Shown here in pieces: positions 1-10,159 of a DNA stretch of 64,000 nt; the first letter of the stretch is position 1; every line of letters begins with the position of its first letter. Below the pieces are notes generated by a model. That model saw only the letters and a list, made by a program, of their open reading frames with translations, was not told the DNA's origin and searched no databases. The DNA comes from Ovis canadensis. Lineage: Eukaryota; Chordata; Mammalia; Artiodactyla; Bovidae. Both the position numbers and the translations under genes were made by a program. Location of the stretch: assembly GCF_042477335.2 (NCBI RefSeq), contig NC_091246.1:15621001-15685000 (forward strand). Reading direction: 5' to 3'.

Positions 1-172
1 TGTAACTGCTGAAGCCCAGGTGGCAAGAGCCCTGCTCCACAACAAGAGAAGCCACCAAAATGAGAAGCTCATGCACTGAAATGAGGAGTGACCCCGCAAC
101 TGAGGAAGGCACATGCACAGCAACAACGACCCAGCAGAGCCAAAGATGAATAAATAAATAGATTAACTTTTA
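1..172 (+). mobile_element. CHR-2-type tRNA-Glu SINE, 3' part (cut by window edge)
   Basis: The 3' body of the cetartiodactyl CHR SINE is seen: 'caacaagagaagccacc' followed by a degraded 'cagcaacgacccagcagagcc' region and an (aaataa) tail. The tRNA-like 5' part with its A and B boxes lies outside the window. Non-coding retroposon. Confidence 0.85.
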
Positions 173-227
173 AAATACTAAAATAAAAATAAAACCTCGC
201 CTGATACTGGCCAACTTTATATTAATT

Positions 228-398
228 CATCCTCAGAATTATTCCCAGAATAATCCTGTGATGTATTAATAGGTATCATTATACCCATTTCGCAGATGAG
301 AAAGTTGAGGTTAAGATAGATTAGTCCCTAAAGTCACATAGACAAGAACTAGTAGGGCTAAGAGCCAAACACCTGGCCCCTTATTTTAAACTTTCCAC
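228..398 (-). mobile_element. MIR SINE
   Basis: The antisense MIR core 'cccatttcgcagatgagaaa' is followed by a 'gtcacatagacaagaactagtagg' stretch matching the MIR consensus in reverse. Old and diverged, no target duplication visible. Confidence 0.8.
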
Positions 399-693
399 TA
401 CGTCACATTCATAGGAAGCATCCCTATACAACTAAGAAGATGTGTAAATTTACATTTCTGTCTGGTTTTGGTCCCTTGTACAAGCTTCTCTTTTCCCTGA
501 AACTTGGGTGGGCACCATCTTTTTTCTCTCCTCTGATCTTTCCTTCTCTAGCCAACTCCTCCTTCAAGTCTCCACTTACTTTTAGTCTTTCCAGAAGGCC
601 TTTCCTGATCCCCTGGACCACCTGTTGATGCCATGGCCACGAGTGACCAAACCACGCTGTGCATCAGTACTTCTACTACCCTGTGTTGTCACT

Positions 694-902
694 GGGCTTC
701 TGTGGTGGCTCGGGTGGTAAAGAACCCACCTGCAATGTGGGAGACCTGGGTTCAACCCCTGGATTGTGAAGATCTCCTGGAGAAGGGCATGGCAACCCAC
801 TCCAATATTCTTGCCTGGAGAATCCCCAGGGACAGAGCAGCCTGGTGGGCTACAGTCTGTGGGGCTGCAGAGTCGGACACGACTGAACCATTGAGCACAA
901 CA
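694..902 (+). mobile_element. Bov-tA SINE
   Basis: Full-length Bov-tA. The tRNA-Glu-like head starts at 'gggcttctgtggtggctc', the B-box-like 'gggttcaacccctgg' follows, and the Bov-A body ends 'gagtcggacacgactga'. Moderately diverged. Confidence 0.93.
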
Positions 903-914
903 TGTTGTCATCAA

Positions 915-1012
915 TGGTTTATAGTTGTCTTCTCTAGGCTGTGAGCTGCTATCTTTTCTGTTTATCACTGAATTTCCAATGCCTTGCACATGGTAGGGGT
1001 TCATTATATATT
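915..1012 (+). mobile_element. L2 LINE 3' end
   Basis: Shows the L2 3'-end pattern 'ctaggctgtgagctgct ... ccttgcacatggtaggggttcat'. Truncated by the CHR SINE that follows immediately. Confidence 0.6.
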
Positions 1013-1306
1013 GTTTTTATTTATTTATCTTTGGTTGCACTGGGTCATTGTTGCTGTGCAGGCTTTCACTGGTTGCAGCAAGCAGGGGCTACTCTTCACT
1101 GCTGCACGTGGGCCATGTACTTCTCACTGTGGTGGCTTCTCGTGGTGGGGAGCACAGACTCTAGGCACACAGGCTTCAAAAGTTGTGGTGCACCGGCTCA
1201 GTTGCCCCACGGCATTAGGAATCTTCCCAAACTAGTGATCAGATCGAACCCATGTTTCCTGCATGGCAGGTGGATTCTTAACAACTGGACCACCAGGGAA
1301 GGCCCC
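1013..1306 (-). mobile_element. CHR-2 SINE
   Basis: Full-length antisense CHR SINE: it starts in the T-rich tail 'tttatttatttatctttggttg' side and ends with the complement of the SINE head, 'ccaccagggaaggcccc'. Contains the complement of the tRNA B box near 1250. Confidence 0.9.
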
Positions 1307-1819
1307 AGATTGCTTCTTTAACCCTGTCCGGTACCACGCTGGCCTGGTGCTAATAACATAGGCCTGGACTTGACCTGTTCTAGGAAGTCAGCTCTGCCTA
1401 AACCCATCTGCATTCCCAGCTGTAGGAAATCAGCTCCTATGGGCTTCATATGGTTTCATGAACATTTCTGTGGCTACAAGGTGATGCATGGTGATGAAAG
1501 TAAAACTCGTGAATGACAACCACATGACCCCTAACATTCTCCTGGCCTGCTTTTCATAATAATCAGGGGTTCAGAACTATTCTGAGTGTTGCCAGCTCTG
1601 CCATTTTCAACTAGTGTCCCGTTGCTCTTGGAAAGCCCAAATTTTGGATGGTGCTATAGCTTTGCGAAAAAAAAAAAAAAATTCTCTGGGAAAAATGAGT
1701 AGAATTAATTTTTTTAAATCTGCCTTGTACATAATTAAGGACTCAAGGAGCCACCTGGCCTCGTCCTGTACAGCATCACTGTCGGGTGGTCCTGGAATTC
1801 TTGCCTAAAAGCCCCTAAT
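1307..1819. other. No recognised feature; short poly(A) at 1667-1681
   Basis: About 500 bases of apparently single-copy DNA. The only structure I see is an A-run at 1667-1681. No convincing ORF, splice signals or repeat match. Confidence 0.5.
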
Positions 1820-2010
1820 TATGGGAGATCTCACTCCCTTTGAGGAGCACATTCCACGCTTGACAGTCCTCATTGTAAGAAACTTGTTTGCTATGTTTAG
1901 CTGAAGTCTGCGGCGCTGCAACTTTTCTCCCATTAGACTGGCTCTGTCTTCTGTATACATGGAGTAAATGTCTCATCCTCTTCCATACGACTGCCATTAA
2001 AAATATTCAA
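1820..2010 (-). mobile_element. L3/CR1 LINE fragment, part 1 (interrupted)
   Basis: Matches the antisense L3/CR1 sequence pattern 'gagatcactccctttgaggagcacattccacgc ... actggctctgtct'. It breaks at about 2010 where an L1 begins and resumes at 4528, so the two pieces are one element split by an insertion. Confidence 0.6.
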
Positions 2011-2011
2011 G

Positions 2012-2321
2012 GATGGAAGAAATAAATAGACTTGGCTACATAAAAATTGAAAACTTCAGTAAGCAAAAACAATCAACCAAAACAAACAGGCCACCATAAA
2101 GTAGTTTAATGAGCACATTCAAGAGGAAAACGTGTGTGTAACATGTATGAAAGACAAAGTATTATTATATCTACCAAGAACTCATACAAATTTATTCCCC
2201 CAAATAAGTAAAAGATATTAATTGGCAATCCATAAAGTAAGAAATGAAAGGGTACTAAATCTATGAAAGAATATTCAAATTTGCAAAAGTAACCTAAGGA
2301 ATGTAAATAAAAACAAGATCA
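2012..2321 (+). mobile_element. L1 LINE fragment, part 1
   Basis: AT-rich sense L1 ORF2 C-terminal region, recognisable by 'acataaaaattgaaaacttc', 'atgaaagacaaagtattattatatc' and 'ggaatgtaaataaaaacaagatc'. No open frame remains. Continues at 3971 after a nested SINE. Confidence 0.75.
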
Positions 2322-2530
2322 GACTTCCCTGGTGGTCCAGGGGTTAAGAATCCAACTGCCAGTGCAGGGGACATGGGTTTGATCCATGGTCTGGGAGGAT
2401 CTCACACACCTCAGGGCAACTAAGCTGGCCAGCCACAACTACTGAGCCTGCGCATTCTGGACCCTGTCTGTACTCTGCAACAAGAGAAACCACTGCAATG
2501 AAAACACCACGCACCACAACTAGAAAACTC
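2322..2530 (+). mobile_element. CHR-2 SINE, 5' half (split by BovB)
   Basis: The head 'gacttccctggtggtccag' begins at 2322. It is flanked by target duplications aaacaagatca (2311-2321) and aaagcaagatca (3971-3982). The SINE is split by a BovB inserted after 2530; its 3' half is at 3911-3970. Confidence 0.9.
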
Positions 2531-3897
2531 AGCAGTGGCCACAGGACTGGAAAAGGTCAGCTTTCATTCCAATCCCAAAGAAAGGCAATGCCAAAGAATG
2601 CTCAAACTACCACACAATTGCACTCATTTCACATGCTAGTAAAGTAATGCTCAAAATTCTCCAAGACAGGCTTCAGCAATACATGAACCGTGAACTTCCT
2701 GATGTTCAAGCCGGTTTTAGAAAAGGCAGAGGAACCAGAGATCAAATTGCCAACATCCGCTGGATCATGGAAAAAGCAAGAGAATTCCAGAAAAACATCT
2801 ATTTCTGCTTTATTGACTATGCCAAAGCCTTTGACTGTGTGAATCACAAGAAACTGTGGAAAATTCTGAAAGAGATGGGAATACCAGACCACCTGACCTG
2901 CCTCTTTAGAAATCTGTATGCAGGTCAGGAAGCAACAGTTAGAACTAGACATGGAACAACAGACTGGTTCCAAATAGGAAAAGGAGTACGTCAAGGCTGT
3001 ATATTGTCACCCTGTTTATTTAACTTATATGCAGAGTACATCATGAGAAACGCTGGACTGGAAGAAACACAAGCTGGAATCAAGATTGCCAGGAGAAATA
3101 TCAATAACCTCAGATATGCAGATGACACCACCCTTATGGCAGAAAGTGAAGAGGAACTAAAAAGCCTCTTGATGAAAGTGAAAGAGGAGAGTGAAAAAGT
3201 TGGGTTAAAGCTCAACATTCAGAAAATGAAGATCATGGTATCCGGTCCCATCACTTCATGGGAAATAGATGGGGAAACAGTGGAAACAGTGTCAGACTTT
3301 ATTTGTTTGGGCTCCAAAATCACTGCAGATGGTGACTGCAGCCGTGAAATTAAAAGACGCTTACTCCTTGGAAGAAAAGTTATGACCAACCTAGATAGCA
3401 TATTCAAAAGCAGAGATATTACTTTGCCGACTGGTCCGTCTAGTTAAGGCTATGGTTTTTCCAGTAGTCGTGTATGGATGTGAGAGCGGAATTGTGAAGA
3501 AGGCTGACCACCGAAGAATTGATGCTTTTGAACTTGGTGTTGGAGAAGACCCTTGAGAGTCCCTTGGACTGCAAGGAGATCCAACCAGTCCATTCTGAAA
3601 GAGATCAGCCCTGGGATTTCTCTAGAAGGAATGATGCTAAAGCTGAAACTCCAGTACTTTGGCCACCTCATGCAAAGAGTTGACTCATTGGAGAAGACTC
3701 TGATGCTGGGAGGGATTGGGGGCAGGAGGAGAAGGGAATGACAGAGGATGAGATGGCTGGATGGCATCACTGACTCAATGGACGTGAGTCTGAGTGAACT
3801 CCGGGAGTTGGTGATGGACAGGGAGGCCTGGCGTGCTGCGATTCATGGGGTCGCAAAGAGTCGGACACGACTGAGCGACTGAACTGAACTGAACTGA
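2531..3897 (+). mobile_element. BovB LINE (RTE clade), 5'-truncated 1.37 kb copy
   Basis: Contains the 3' reverse-transcriptase region and ends in the BovB tail 'actgaactgaactgaactga'. Target duplications caactagaaaac (2517-2528) and caactagagaaaac (3898-3911) fix both ends and show that it jumped into a CHR SINE. A full BovB is about 3.2 kb, so more than half is missing at the 5' end, as is usual for target-primed insertion. Confidence 0.96.
2533..3882 (+). pseudogene. BovB reverse transcriptase, C-terminal two thirds, decayed
   Basis: The frame is open from 2533 (no start codon, 5' truncated) to a stop at 3445-3447. Counting residues from the first in-frame ATG (2647): the FIDYAKAFD motif is at 55-63, the RQGCILSP motif at 115-122 and the catalytic YADD at 157-160, all intact. 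After this the frame is broken by an apparent 2-base deletion near 3427-3431 and a 1-base deletion near 3535, which together return to the original frame. An in-frame TGA at 3739-3741 (probably a decayed CGA codon) follows, and the normal end is the TGA at 3880-3882. The element's enzyme would make cDNA on nicked genomic DNA (target-primed reverse transcription). This copy lacks the endonuclease domain and cannot be functional. It is a LINE remnant, not a host gene. Confidence 0.92.
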
Positions 3898-3910
3898 CAA
3901 CTAGAGAAAA

Positions 3911-3970
3911 CCACATGCACCCGTAAAGATCTAGTGCAGCCAAAAGTTAATTGATTAATTAATTTTTTAA
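3911..3970 (+). mobile_element. CHR-2 SINE, 3' half
   Basis: Degraded CHR tail ('gatctagtgcagccaaaag' then an AT-rich end) continuing the SINE broken at 2530. It is followed by the 3' target duplication at 3971-3982. Confidence 0.8.
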
Positions 3971-4527
3971 AAAGCAAGATCATCACAGAGTATAAATTGG
4001 TTCAATCTTTCTGGAAGACTGTTTAATGGCATCAAAATGTTAAGTGTGCAAATATTTTGACCCAAAAGTTTCACTTCTAGGAATTTATCCTAAGAAGATA
4101 ACTAGCCAAGTGGATAATATGTCAAGAATATTGATGAAAATGTGTGCTTGTAACAGGAAAAATATTTAACAACTAAAATCCTATCAATAGGAAGTTGGTT
4201 ATATAAAATTTTATGGTAGATACATACAATGAAATTCTAAACTGATTAAATATGATGACCTAGCTGACATGATACTTGTGTATCATGCAGTGTTGAGGAA
4301 GAAAAAATTAATTTGATATCTTTCATATAAAACTGTATATACAGTGTATGTGTACAGATTCGCAAACTGCTGTCTAGAAGCAAGTTCATCAAGATGTTAA
4401 CGGCATTCTCTTGGATAATACAATTCAGGGTGATTTCCCTTTCTTCCTTACCTTTGTTGGTTGTGTTCATTTTTTTTTTTTTGCATTGAGAATATATGAT
4501 TGTATGATTTTTTAAATAATAAAGGTA
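3971..4527 (+). mobile_element. L1 LINE fragment, part 2, with 3' end
   Basis: Continues the L1 of 2012-2321: 'ttcacttctaggaatttatcctaa' and 'ggataatacaattcagggtgatttccc' are typical of the L1M 3' region. It ends with 'aaataataaagg', a polyadenylation-like tail. Confidence 0.75.
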
Positions 4528-4930
4528 GGCCTTCCTAACTCTCTTCTTTTCTATGCTAAGCTTTCCCAGCTCTTTCAAAATTTCTTCCTATGAAATGAAC
4601 TAAAATCCCTTGCCATCTTGGCTTCCATCTTCAGAAGTCCCTAACCAGAGGTGACCTAAATCCCCAGAAGGTCCAGGAGCCAGAAGGGAATACAGTGCTA
4701 TGAATACGGTCTCTCCTGCCCAGAGTAGAATCACACCCACCTCCAAATGCCACGCGGCAAACGTGAGATAAGCTTTGACTGTACCACACCTCACTGCCAA
4801 CGTACAATTGATGTGCTAATAACAGCAAAAATATTTAACAACTGAAGTCCTGTCTGGTCTCTTTCACACATTTTGCCAAGTCACTGAGTCCCCACTGCCT
4901 ATTAATACTATTGCTTACTTGAGCCCAGAT
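4528..4930 (-). mobile_element. L3/CR1 LINE fragment, part 2
   Basis: Resumes the antisense L3 interrupted at 2010: 'cttctatgctaagctttcccagctc', 'cagagtagaatcacacccacctcc' and 'aattgatgtgctaataacag' correspond in order to the L3 consensus as I recall it. This makes L3 the outermost layer of the nest. Confidence 0.55.
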
Positions 4931-4944
4931 GAGGGGAATTGACA

Positions 4945-5157
4945 GGGCTTCCAACATGGCTCAGAGGTAAAGAATCCTCTTTCCAATGCAGGAGACACAG
5001 GTTTAGTCCCTGGGTTGGGAAGATCCACTGGAGAAAGGCATGCAACCCACTCCAGTATTCTTGCCTGGAGAAGTCCATGAACAGAGGAGCCTGGTGGGCT
5101 ATGGTCCATGGGATGCCAAAGAGTCAGACACAACTAAGGAAGTGAGCACGCACACAC
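4945..5157 (+). mobile_element. Bov-tA SINE
   Basis: Head 'gggcttccaacatggctc', B-box region 'ggtttagtccctggg', body ending 'agagtcagacacaacta' and a short CA-rich tail. Confidence 0.93.
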
Positions 5158-5424
5158 GTGGGACTTAAGAGCTATCTCTATTGACATTTCATCAGTCTAG
5201 ACTAAGCTCATTATTTTAGCCTGTAGAAAGCTTTATTGAGCCCAAGTCACCCAAAGGGCATCTTTGCTATCTCCCTGCACAACTAACAACTTTGCAAGAC
5301 GTGGTCATTTTATCCCAGTTCCTCCTTGTAGGACAAATGTAGGTAGATTCCTCTAGCTCCTTCCTCCATGCTCTGGGAAATGAAATGGTCTACCTTGCAC
5401 GTGAAAAGTGTGTATTTTCTTTAG
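5158..5424. other. No recognised feature
   Basis: About 270 bases of unique-looking DNA between a SINE and an L1; no ORF or motif that I can support. Confidence 0.4.
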
Positions 5425-6245
5425 TCCATTGTTGGCAAGGATGCAAGTTGATTTAGAGTTTCTGGAAGGCAGCTGAAGGGTGTTTATGTAAAATTAAATG
5501 TGGATAAACTTTGACACCAAAATTACACTTCTATAAAAGTTTCTTTATATACTGCCTCAGGGATGACTTCCTAGAAGTGTGTTAAATATATGTGTATATG
5601 TGTGTGTATGTATATATATATATATATTCATCTTTAATCACAGCAGGATTTAAAATGCTGAAAAATTGGAGACAAATAAAGCAATGAGGAATCGGGTATC
5701 AATATGTGATGTGCTCAGTCATTTCAATCATGTCCAACTCTTTGCAACCCCATGGACTATAGCCCACCAGGCTCCTCTGTCCATGGGATTTTCCAGGATA
5801 CTGGAGTGCATTGCCAGCTCTCCTCCAGGGGATCTTCCTGACCCAAGGATTGAACCCAGGTCTCCTAAGTCTCCTGTACTGCAGGTTAATTCTCTATTGC
5901 TAAGCCACTGGGTAAGCCCATAAATATATGATAGACTATGCAACTGATTGCAGTGTAGACATTAACAAGAAAGATGTAGTGCCCTAAGTATTATCATATA
6001 ATTATGATATTAACATATGTTATCAATACGCTGTACAATATAATATTAAAAACATGCATTAAATGGGAAAAGTATGATTAGTTCAATTTCTTTTTAAGAA
6101 ATAAAAAATATATAGGAAGAGAGAAGTGTTTGGAAGGATGTGTTCTAAAGTTGCAAGAAGGTTATCTCTGAATAATAAATGTACATGTGACTTTCCATCT
6201 TTTCTATTGTGCCTTATTTTTTTTTAAATGAGCATATGCTGTTTT
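5425..6245 (+). mobile_element. L1 LINE 3' region, split by a SINE
   Basis: Sense L1 3'-end features: 'ccattgttggcaaggatgcaag', 'attacacttctataaaag', 'agtgtttggaaggatgtg' and an AT-rich 3' end near 6240. Interrupted at 5711-5920 by a Bov-tA. A (TG)/(TA) stretch at 5588-5627 is internal. No open frame. Confidence 0.7.
5711..5920 (-). mobile_element. Bov-tA SINE inside L1
   Basis: Antisense Bov-tA ending in the complement of the head, 'gccactgggtaagccca'. Flanked by near-identical 10-base target duplications aatatgtgat (5701-5710) and aatatatgat (5923-5932). Confidence 0.93.
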
Positions 6246-6349
6246 TTAACAGCTTGAAAATCATTAACATTCATTTGGAAATTCTTAAAATATGTTCTTA
6301 TCTGCTTCTATCTGAATAAAGTTTTATACTTGAAGTCCAATTTAATATT

Positions 6350-6575
6350 AGATTCTATATTAAATTTTTCTATAAAGGGCCAGATAGTAAATATCTTAGG
6401 CTTTACTGGCCAGTCTCTGTTACAGCTACTTAACTCTGCTATTATAGAACAAAAGCAGGTATGGACATTATGTAAACAAATGAGTTTGACTGTGTTCTAT
6501 TAAAACTTAATTTACAAAAACAGGTCGGGGGGCACTGAATCTGGTTCATTGGCAATAGCTTGTTCTACACCAGCA
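6350..6575 (+). mobile_element. MER58-type hAT-Charlie DNA transposon
   Basis: Closely follows the MER58 consensus: 'aaagggccagatagtaaatat', 'ttaactctgctattatagaac' and 'ttaatttacaaaaacaggtc'. Non-autonomous, no transposase. Confidence 0.85.
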
Positions 6576-6624
6576 TCAAGAGTACATTTTTATCTTCCCA
6601 TTTGGTGTTTGCAATCTGTTGCAT

Positions 6625-7145
6625 ATACCATGTATGAGTTAGTTTTTGCTGCATAACAAATCATTCCAAAACTTAGCAGCTTAAAACAGCAACCATCTAT
6701 TTGCTTATGAATCTAAGGGTCAAAAGTTTGAGCTGAGACCAACTGGGACGACTCATCTCAGCGCCATCTGGGATCAGCTAGGCCCACTCATTTTTCTGAG
6801 GTCCACTAGCCATCAACAGCTTCACACATGTCTAGCTGCCGTAGGTCAGGAGGGGTGGTGGAAGTAACTGGACCACGTGTCTCTCATCATCCAGCAGGTG
6901 GCCTAGGCTTATTCATATCATGGTAGTCACAGTGTAACAAAGAACAGTAAGGAAGGCTTTCCCCGTCTGAAGAATTTTTCCAGCCTCAGTCTGCATCACA
7001 TTTGCTAGTATCTCACTGACCAAACAAGCACATGGTCAAGTCCAGATTCCAGGGTCAGAGATCCCACCTCCTGATGAGAGAAATTGCAGCCACATGCAAA
7101 GGGATATGTATTTAGGGTGGGGGATAATTTGTGACCATTTTTCAC
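6625..7145 (-). mobile_element. MLT1-type (ERVL-MaLR) solo LTR
   Basis: Begins with the complement of the usual MLT1 end ('ttgctgcataacaaatcattcc ... cttagcagcttaaaacag') and runs to 'cccacctcctgatgagag'. A solo LTR with no internal retroviral genes. Subfamily uncertain. Confidence 0.6.
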
Positions 7146-7751
7146 CATCTGACAAACATCCTCAAAAATCTCACCTCCCATCCTATCTCCTTCCAGAAGC
7201 TCTTTCACTTCTCCTTGGGCAGAGCCATCACTGTATCTTTGAGCCAAGAAACACCATCTCAATGCATCTTTTCCAGACACAGGACCATAATTCTTCTCAC
7301 CTGTAATCAATTGCTACTCATCCTGAAAAAGTGAGTTGAGCAGCTATTTATAATTTTGCTCAAAATATTTCTCCACACTCTATTTTCCCTCTTCCAAATT
7401 TGTGCTTGAATCATTAGCCTGTATCACTTCCCATTCACTGAATCTTCCCTGCTTTCCATGTGTTCATATGTTTAGGCCTTTGAAAAATGGTTATAAAACT
7501 GGGACAGTTCCCATGGTGACACATTGGTCTCTTTGATCCTCTTTACTCTCACATGGTGAGTGAACCACCCAGACAGCTGAAGTTCATTATAATCCACTCT
7601 GTGAAGAAGGATCACGCCTTCTTCATTCACTCTCCTTCCCCCAAAAGCATATACAACGCTGCTGGCAGCCTTTAAAAGAAAAACCTTTTAAATCTTGCTC
7701 AACAACCATCATTGAGGGAGACTTTGAGGGACAGCTGAGATAGAGAGGAAG
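7146..7751. other. No recognised feature
   Basis: About 600 bases of AT-rich, apparently single-copy DNA. Short ORFs occur but overlap on both strands and show no recognisable protein. Confidence 0.45.
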
Positions 7752-8015
7752 GAGTACCAAATATGGAGTCAGAAGTCCAACTGGGTTCAAAGCCAGCCTC
7801 CACCACTGTTGGTGTGATCTGGGACAAGGAGTTTTCATTTTTCTCATGAAAGCGTCTAGCATAATACAGAGCTGCTAAGTCGCTCCAGTCATGTCTGACT
7901 CTGTGCGACCCCAGAGAAGGCAGCCCACTAGGCTCCCCTGTCCCTGGGATCCTCCACGCAAGAACACTGGAGTGGGTTGCCATTTGAGTCCTCAATAAAT
8001 GTTTGATCATTGTGT
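7752..8015 (+). mobile_element. MIR SINE split by a Bov-A monomer
   Basis: Sense MIR: 'tggagtcagaagtccaactgggttc', then after the insertion 'agtcctcaataaatgtttg', which is the MIR 3' end. Confidence 0.75.
7871..7985 (-). mobile_element. Bov-A2 fragment (single monomer)
   Basis: Antisense Bov-A unit: 'gctgctaagtcgctccagtc' to 'actggagtgggttgccattt', one of the two monomers of Bov-A2. It sits inside a MIR. Confidence 0.9.
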
Positions 8016-8017
8016 TT

Positions 8018-8115
8018 GCTCACTATTGTGTGCAAAGCACTATGGGAAAGGGCCATGAAAGGGTCCAGAGGTCAGTAAGACCCAGCCTGCCAGCAGGGAG
8101 CTCACGATAAGGTGG
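8018..8115 (-). mobile_element. L2 LINE fragment
   Basis: Antisense L2: 'gtgcaaagcactatgggaaag ... cagcagggagctcacgataagg' matches the complement of the L2 3' region. Confidence 0.55.
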
Positions 8116-8639
8116 TAAGTGATAGCTCGGGCAGCTCAAAGTTTCTGTTTTTTTTTAATTCTCAATAAAAGGATGTTGAGGAAGAGAACACTTTTAAACT
8201 TTTGTCACCTTCTGAGCTTAATAAGGAGAAAATGCACAATAATAATAATGACCTTCAGACTCATTTCATCACCCTGGGCATCCCTTCTTCAGTCCCAAGT
8301 CCTGAACTGTTTCCTATGGAAGAACCCCCTCTGGTGTTAGCCCACCCCTGGTGCGGCTTCCAGCAGCCCATCCTTGAGAGATGAAATCTCAGAAACACCT
8401 TGGAAAGCTCAGTTCATCCAGGGCACTAGATAATGAAGTGATGGAGGCACAAATGACAACTGATTAGGCAGGAGCATCTCCAGACAGAGAAGAATAAGAG
8501 GGAAGACCAAAGGCAGCTATCTTTTTACAAGCAGCAAAGGCTGTTTCATTTTGGTTTATATCACTGGGTTGTTTATTTTCACTCTTGAAAAAATGGCAAG
8601 AGAAAATCGAAAATAATGAGGCAGTTTAAACTAGAGCTA

Positions 8640-8790
8640 TTTGCAAATCCAATCTGTTCTTTGGGTGACCGTGAGAAAAGTACTTTAAACTCTCTGAAAC
8701 CTAGACTTTTCATCTATAAAATGAGGATAATCATCCTTATAATCTCGGATAACATATCCACATCGAATAGAGAGCACTTTGAAAATAAAC
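8640..8790 (+). mobile_element. MIR SINE
   Basis: Sense MIR: 'gggtgaccgtgagaaaagtac' through 'tcatctataaaatgaggataatcatcc'. Confidence 0.75.
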
Positions 8791-8889
8791 AAGTGACAAA
8801 TATATTCTACACTATTCGCTGGTACCCCCAAAAGTGGTCTTTAGGAGGGCAGGCAGGGAGAGGTGGGAGAGAGAGAAAAAAGAAAAAAA

Positions 8890-9075
8890 ATTTGCACCTA
8901 AGATGTGCCAGGCACTTTCAATCGACAGCTCTATCTATCTTTATTTTTACAGATCAGGAACCTGAGGCTCAGAGAAGTTAGGCAACTGAGCCAAGATCAC
9001 AGAGCTATTAAGTGGCAGATGACGCTGACTCCAAAACTAATACTCCTCCTAAGCCAGTCCACATCACGCTAACCA
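8890..9075 (-). mobile_element. MIR SINE
   Basis: Antisense MIR: 'gatgtgccaggcactttc', 'tttacagatcaggaacctgagg', 'gatcacagagctattaagtgg'. Confidence 0.85.
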
Positions 9076-9670
9076 CAGCCACAAATTATGACAGAGTGCA
9101 GCCTTGATACTCCCCTCGAAATGTTTCTCCTGCAGTGACTTTTGGGTTAGCGCTTGGCGGGGGGTCCCCAGGGAAGGTGATCTGGCCTTGGCTGGTGGCA
9201 AATTCTGGCAGGCACCCTGGGGAGCTGTGTTGGGGCTGGCCTCATGCACAGTCTGCCACAATGAGCAGGAAGAGGGTGTAGCTCTGGCTCTAATGAAGTT
9301 CGCAGATGCTGGAGACATGTTGTAAACACCAATGGGTGTGGGTGACTAGGAGGGTGGAGAAGCAGGCAGGGGCTGCTCCAGCAGCTCAGAGCGGGTAGAA
9401 ATATGGGCGAGAGGTAATGAAGGAAACTCCGTCCACTGGGGCTTGTTTGTGAACAGAGAGAGGCCTGGGAACACTCCCTGAACTAGAGGCAAGGGGCTAT
9501 GGAGGCAAGAGGGGCCCTAATGCCAGAGAGAGAAGTGCCAGGAAAAATGACACAGAAACCTAGGAAGTGCCGGCCTCGTCCCCTGGCAAGTGCTGACCGA
9601 GTGGCTCCTAGTACAAGCCTCCGTAGCGAGGGTCTGAGTCTAAGAATTGGTCCCCAGTCACCAAATAATG
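9076..9670. other. Repeat-poor stretch, no gene recognised
   Basis: About 600 bases of moderately GC-rich single-copy DNA. Overlapping ORFs of 60-84 codons on both strands (9064-9332) look like chance frames; no splice or protein signature. Confidence 0.45.
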
Positions 9671-9890
9671 GGGCTTCCCAGGTGGCTCAGTGGTAAAGAA
9701 CCCGCCTGCCAATGCAGGAGATTCAGGTTCGATCCCTGGGTCAGGAAGATCTCCTAGAGGAGGAAATGGCAACTCACTCCAGTATTCTCGCCTGGAAAAA
9801 TCCCACGGACAGAGGAGCCTGGTGGGCTAGAGCCCACAGGGTCGCAAAAGACTTAGACACGACTTAGCAACTAGATAATAACAACAGCAA
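9671..9890 (+). mobile_element. Bov-tA SINE, young-looking
   Basis: Close to consensus from 'gggcttcccaggtggctcag' to 'cttagacacgacttagcaac' with an (aac)-rich tail. Target duplication caaataat (9662-9669 and 9891-9898). Confidence 0.96.
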
Positions 9891-9934
9891 CAAATAATAG
9901 TGCAATTGACATTAACTAACTTGAAACTTGACTC

Positions 9935-10142
9935 ATTAGAAAAGACTCTGATGCTGGAGGATTGGGGGCAGGAGGAGAAGGGGACGACAGAGGATGAGAG
10001 GGCTGGATGGCATCACCGACTCGATGGACGTGAGTCTGAGTGAACTCCGGGAGTTGGTGATAGACAGGGAGGCCTGGCGTGCTGCGATTCATGGGGTCGC
10101 AAAGAGTCGGACACGACTGAGTGTCTGAACTGAACTGAACTG
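9935..10142 (+). mobile_element. BovB LINE 3' end, about 0.2 kb
   Basis: BovB 3' terminus ending in repeated 'aactg' units. A perfect 17-base target duplication, aacttgaaacttgactc, lies at 9918-9934 and 10143-10159, indicating a fairly recent, strongly 5'-truncated insertion. Confidence 0.96.
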
Positions 10143-10159
10143 AACTTGAAACTTGACTC

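Noticed and set aside
582-1004. 140-codon ORF on - and similar frames such as 7699-8010, 17300-17752, 19172-19520, 22173-22509, 55873-56151, 56155-56424
   Set aside because: All translate Bov-tA or Bov-A2 sequence; the recurring 'SLSHVRLFATPWTVA', 'FPRQEYWSGLPF' and 'GRSPGEGN' peptides are SINE read-through, not genes.
6625-7145. Complete endogenous retrovirus
   Set aside because: Only LTR-type sequence (also at 17760, 38060, 43990 and 49506); no internal retroviral reading frames between paired LTRs.
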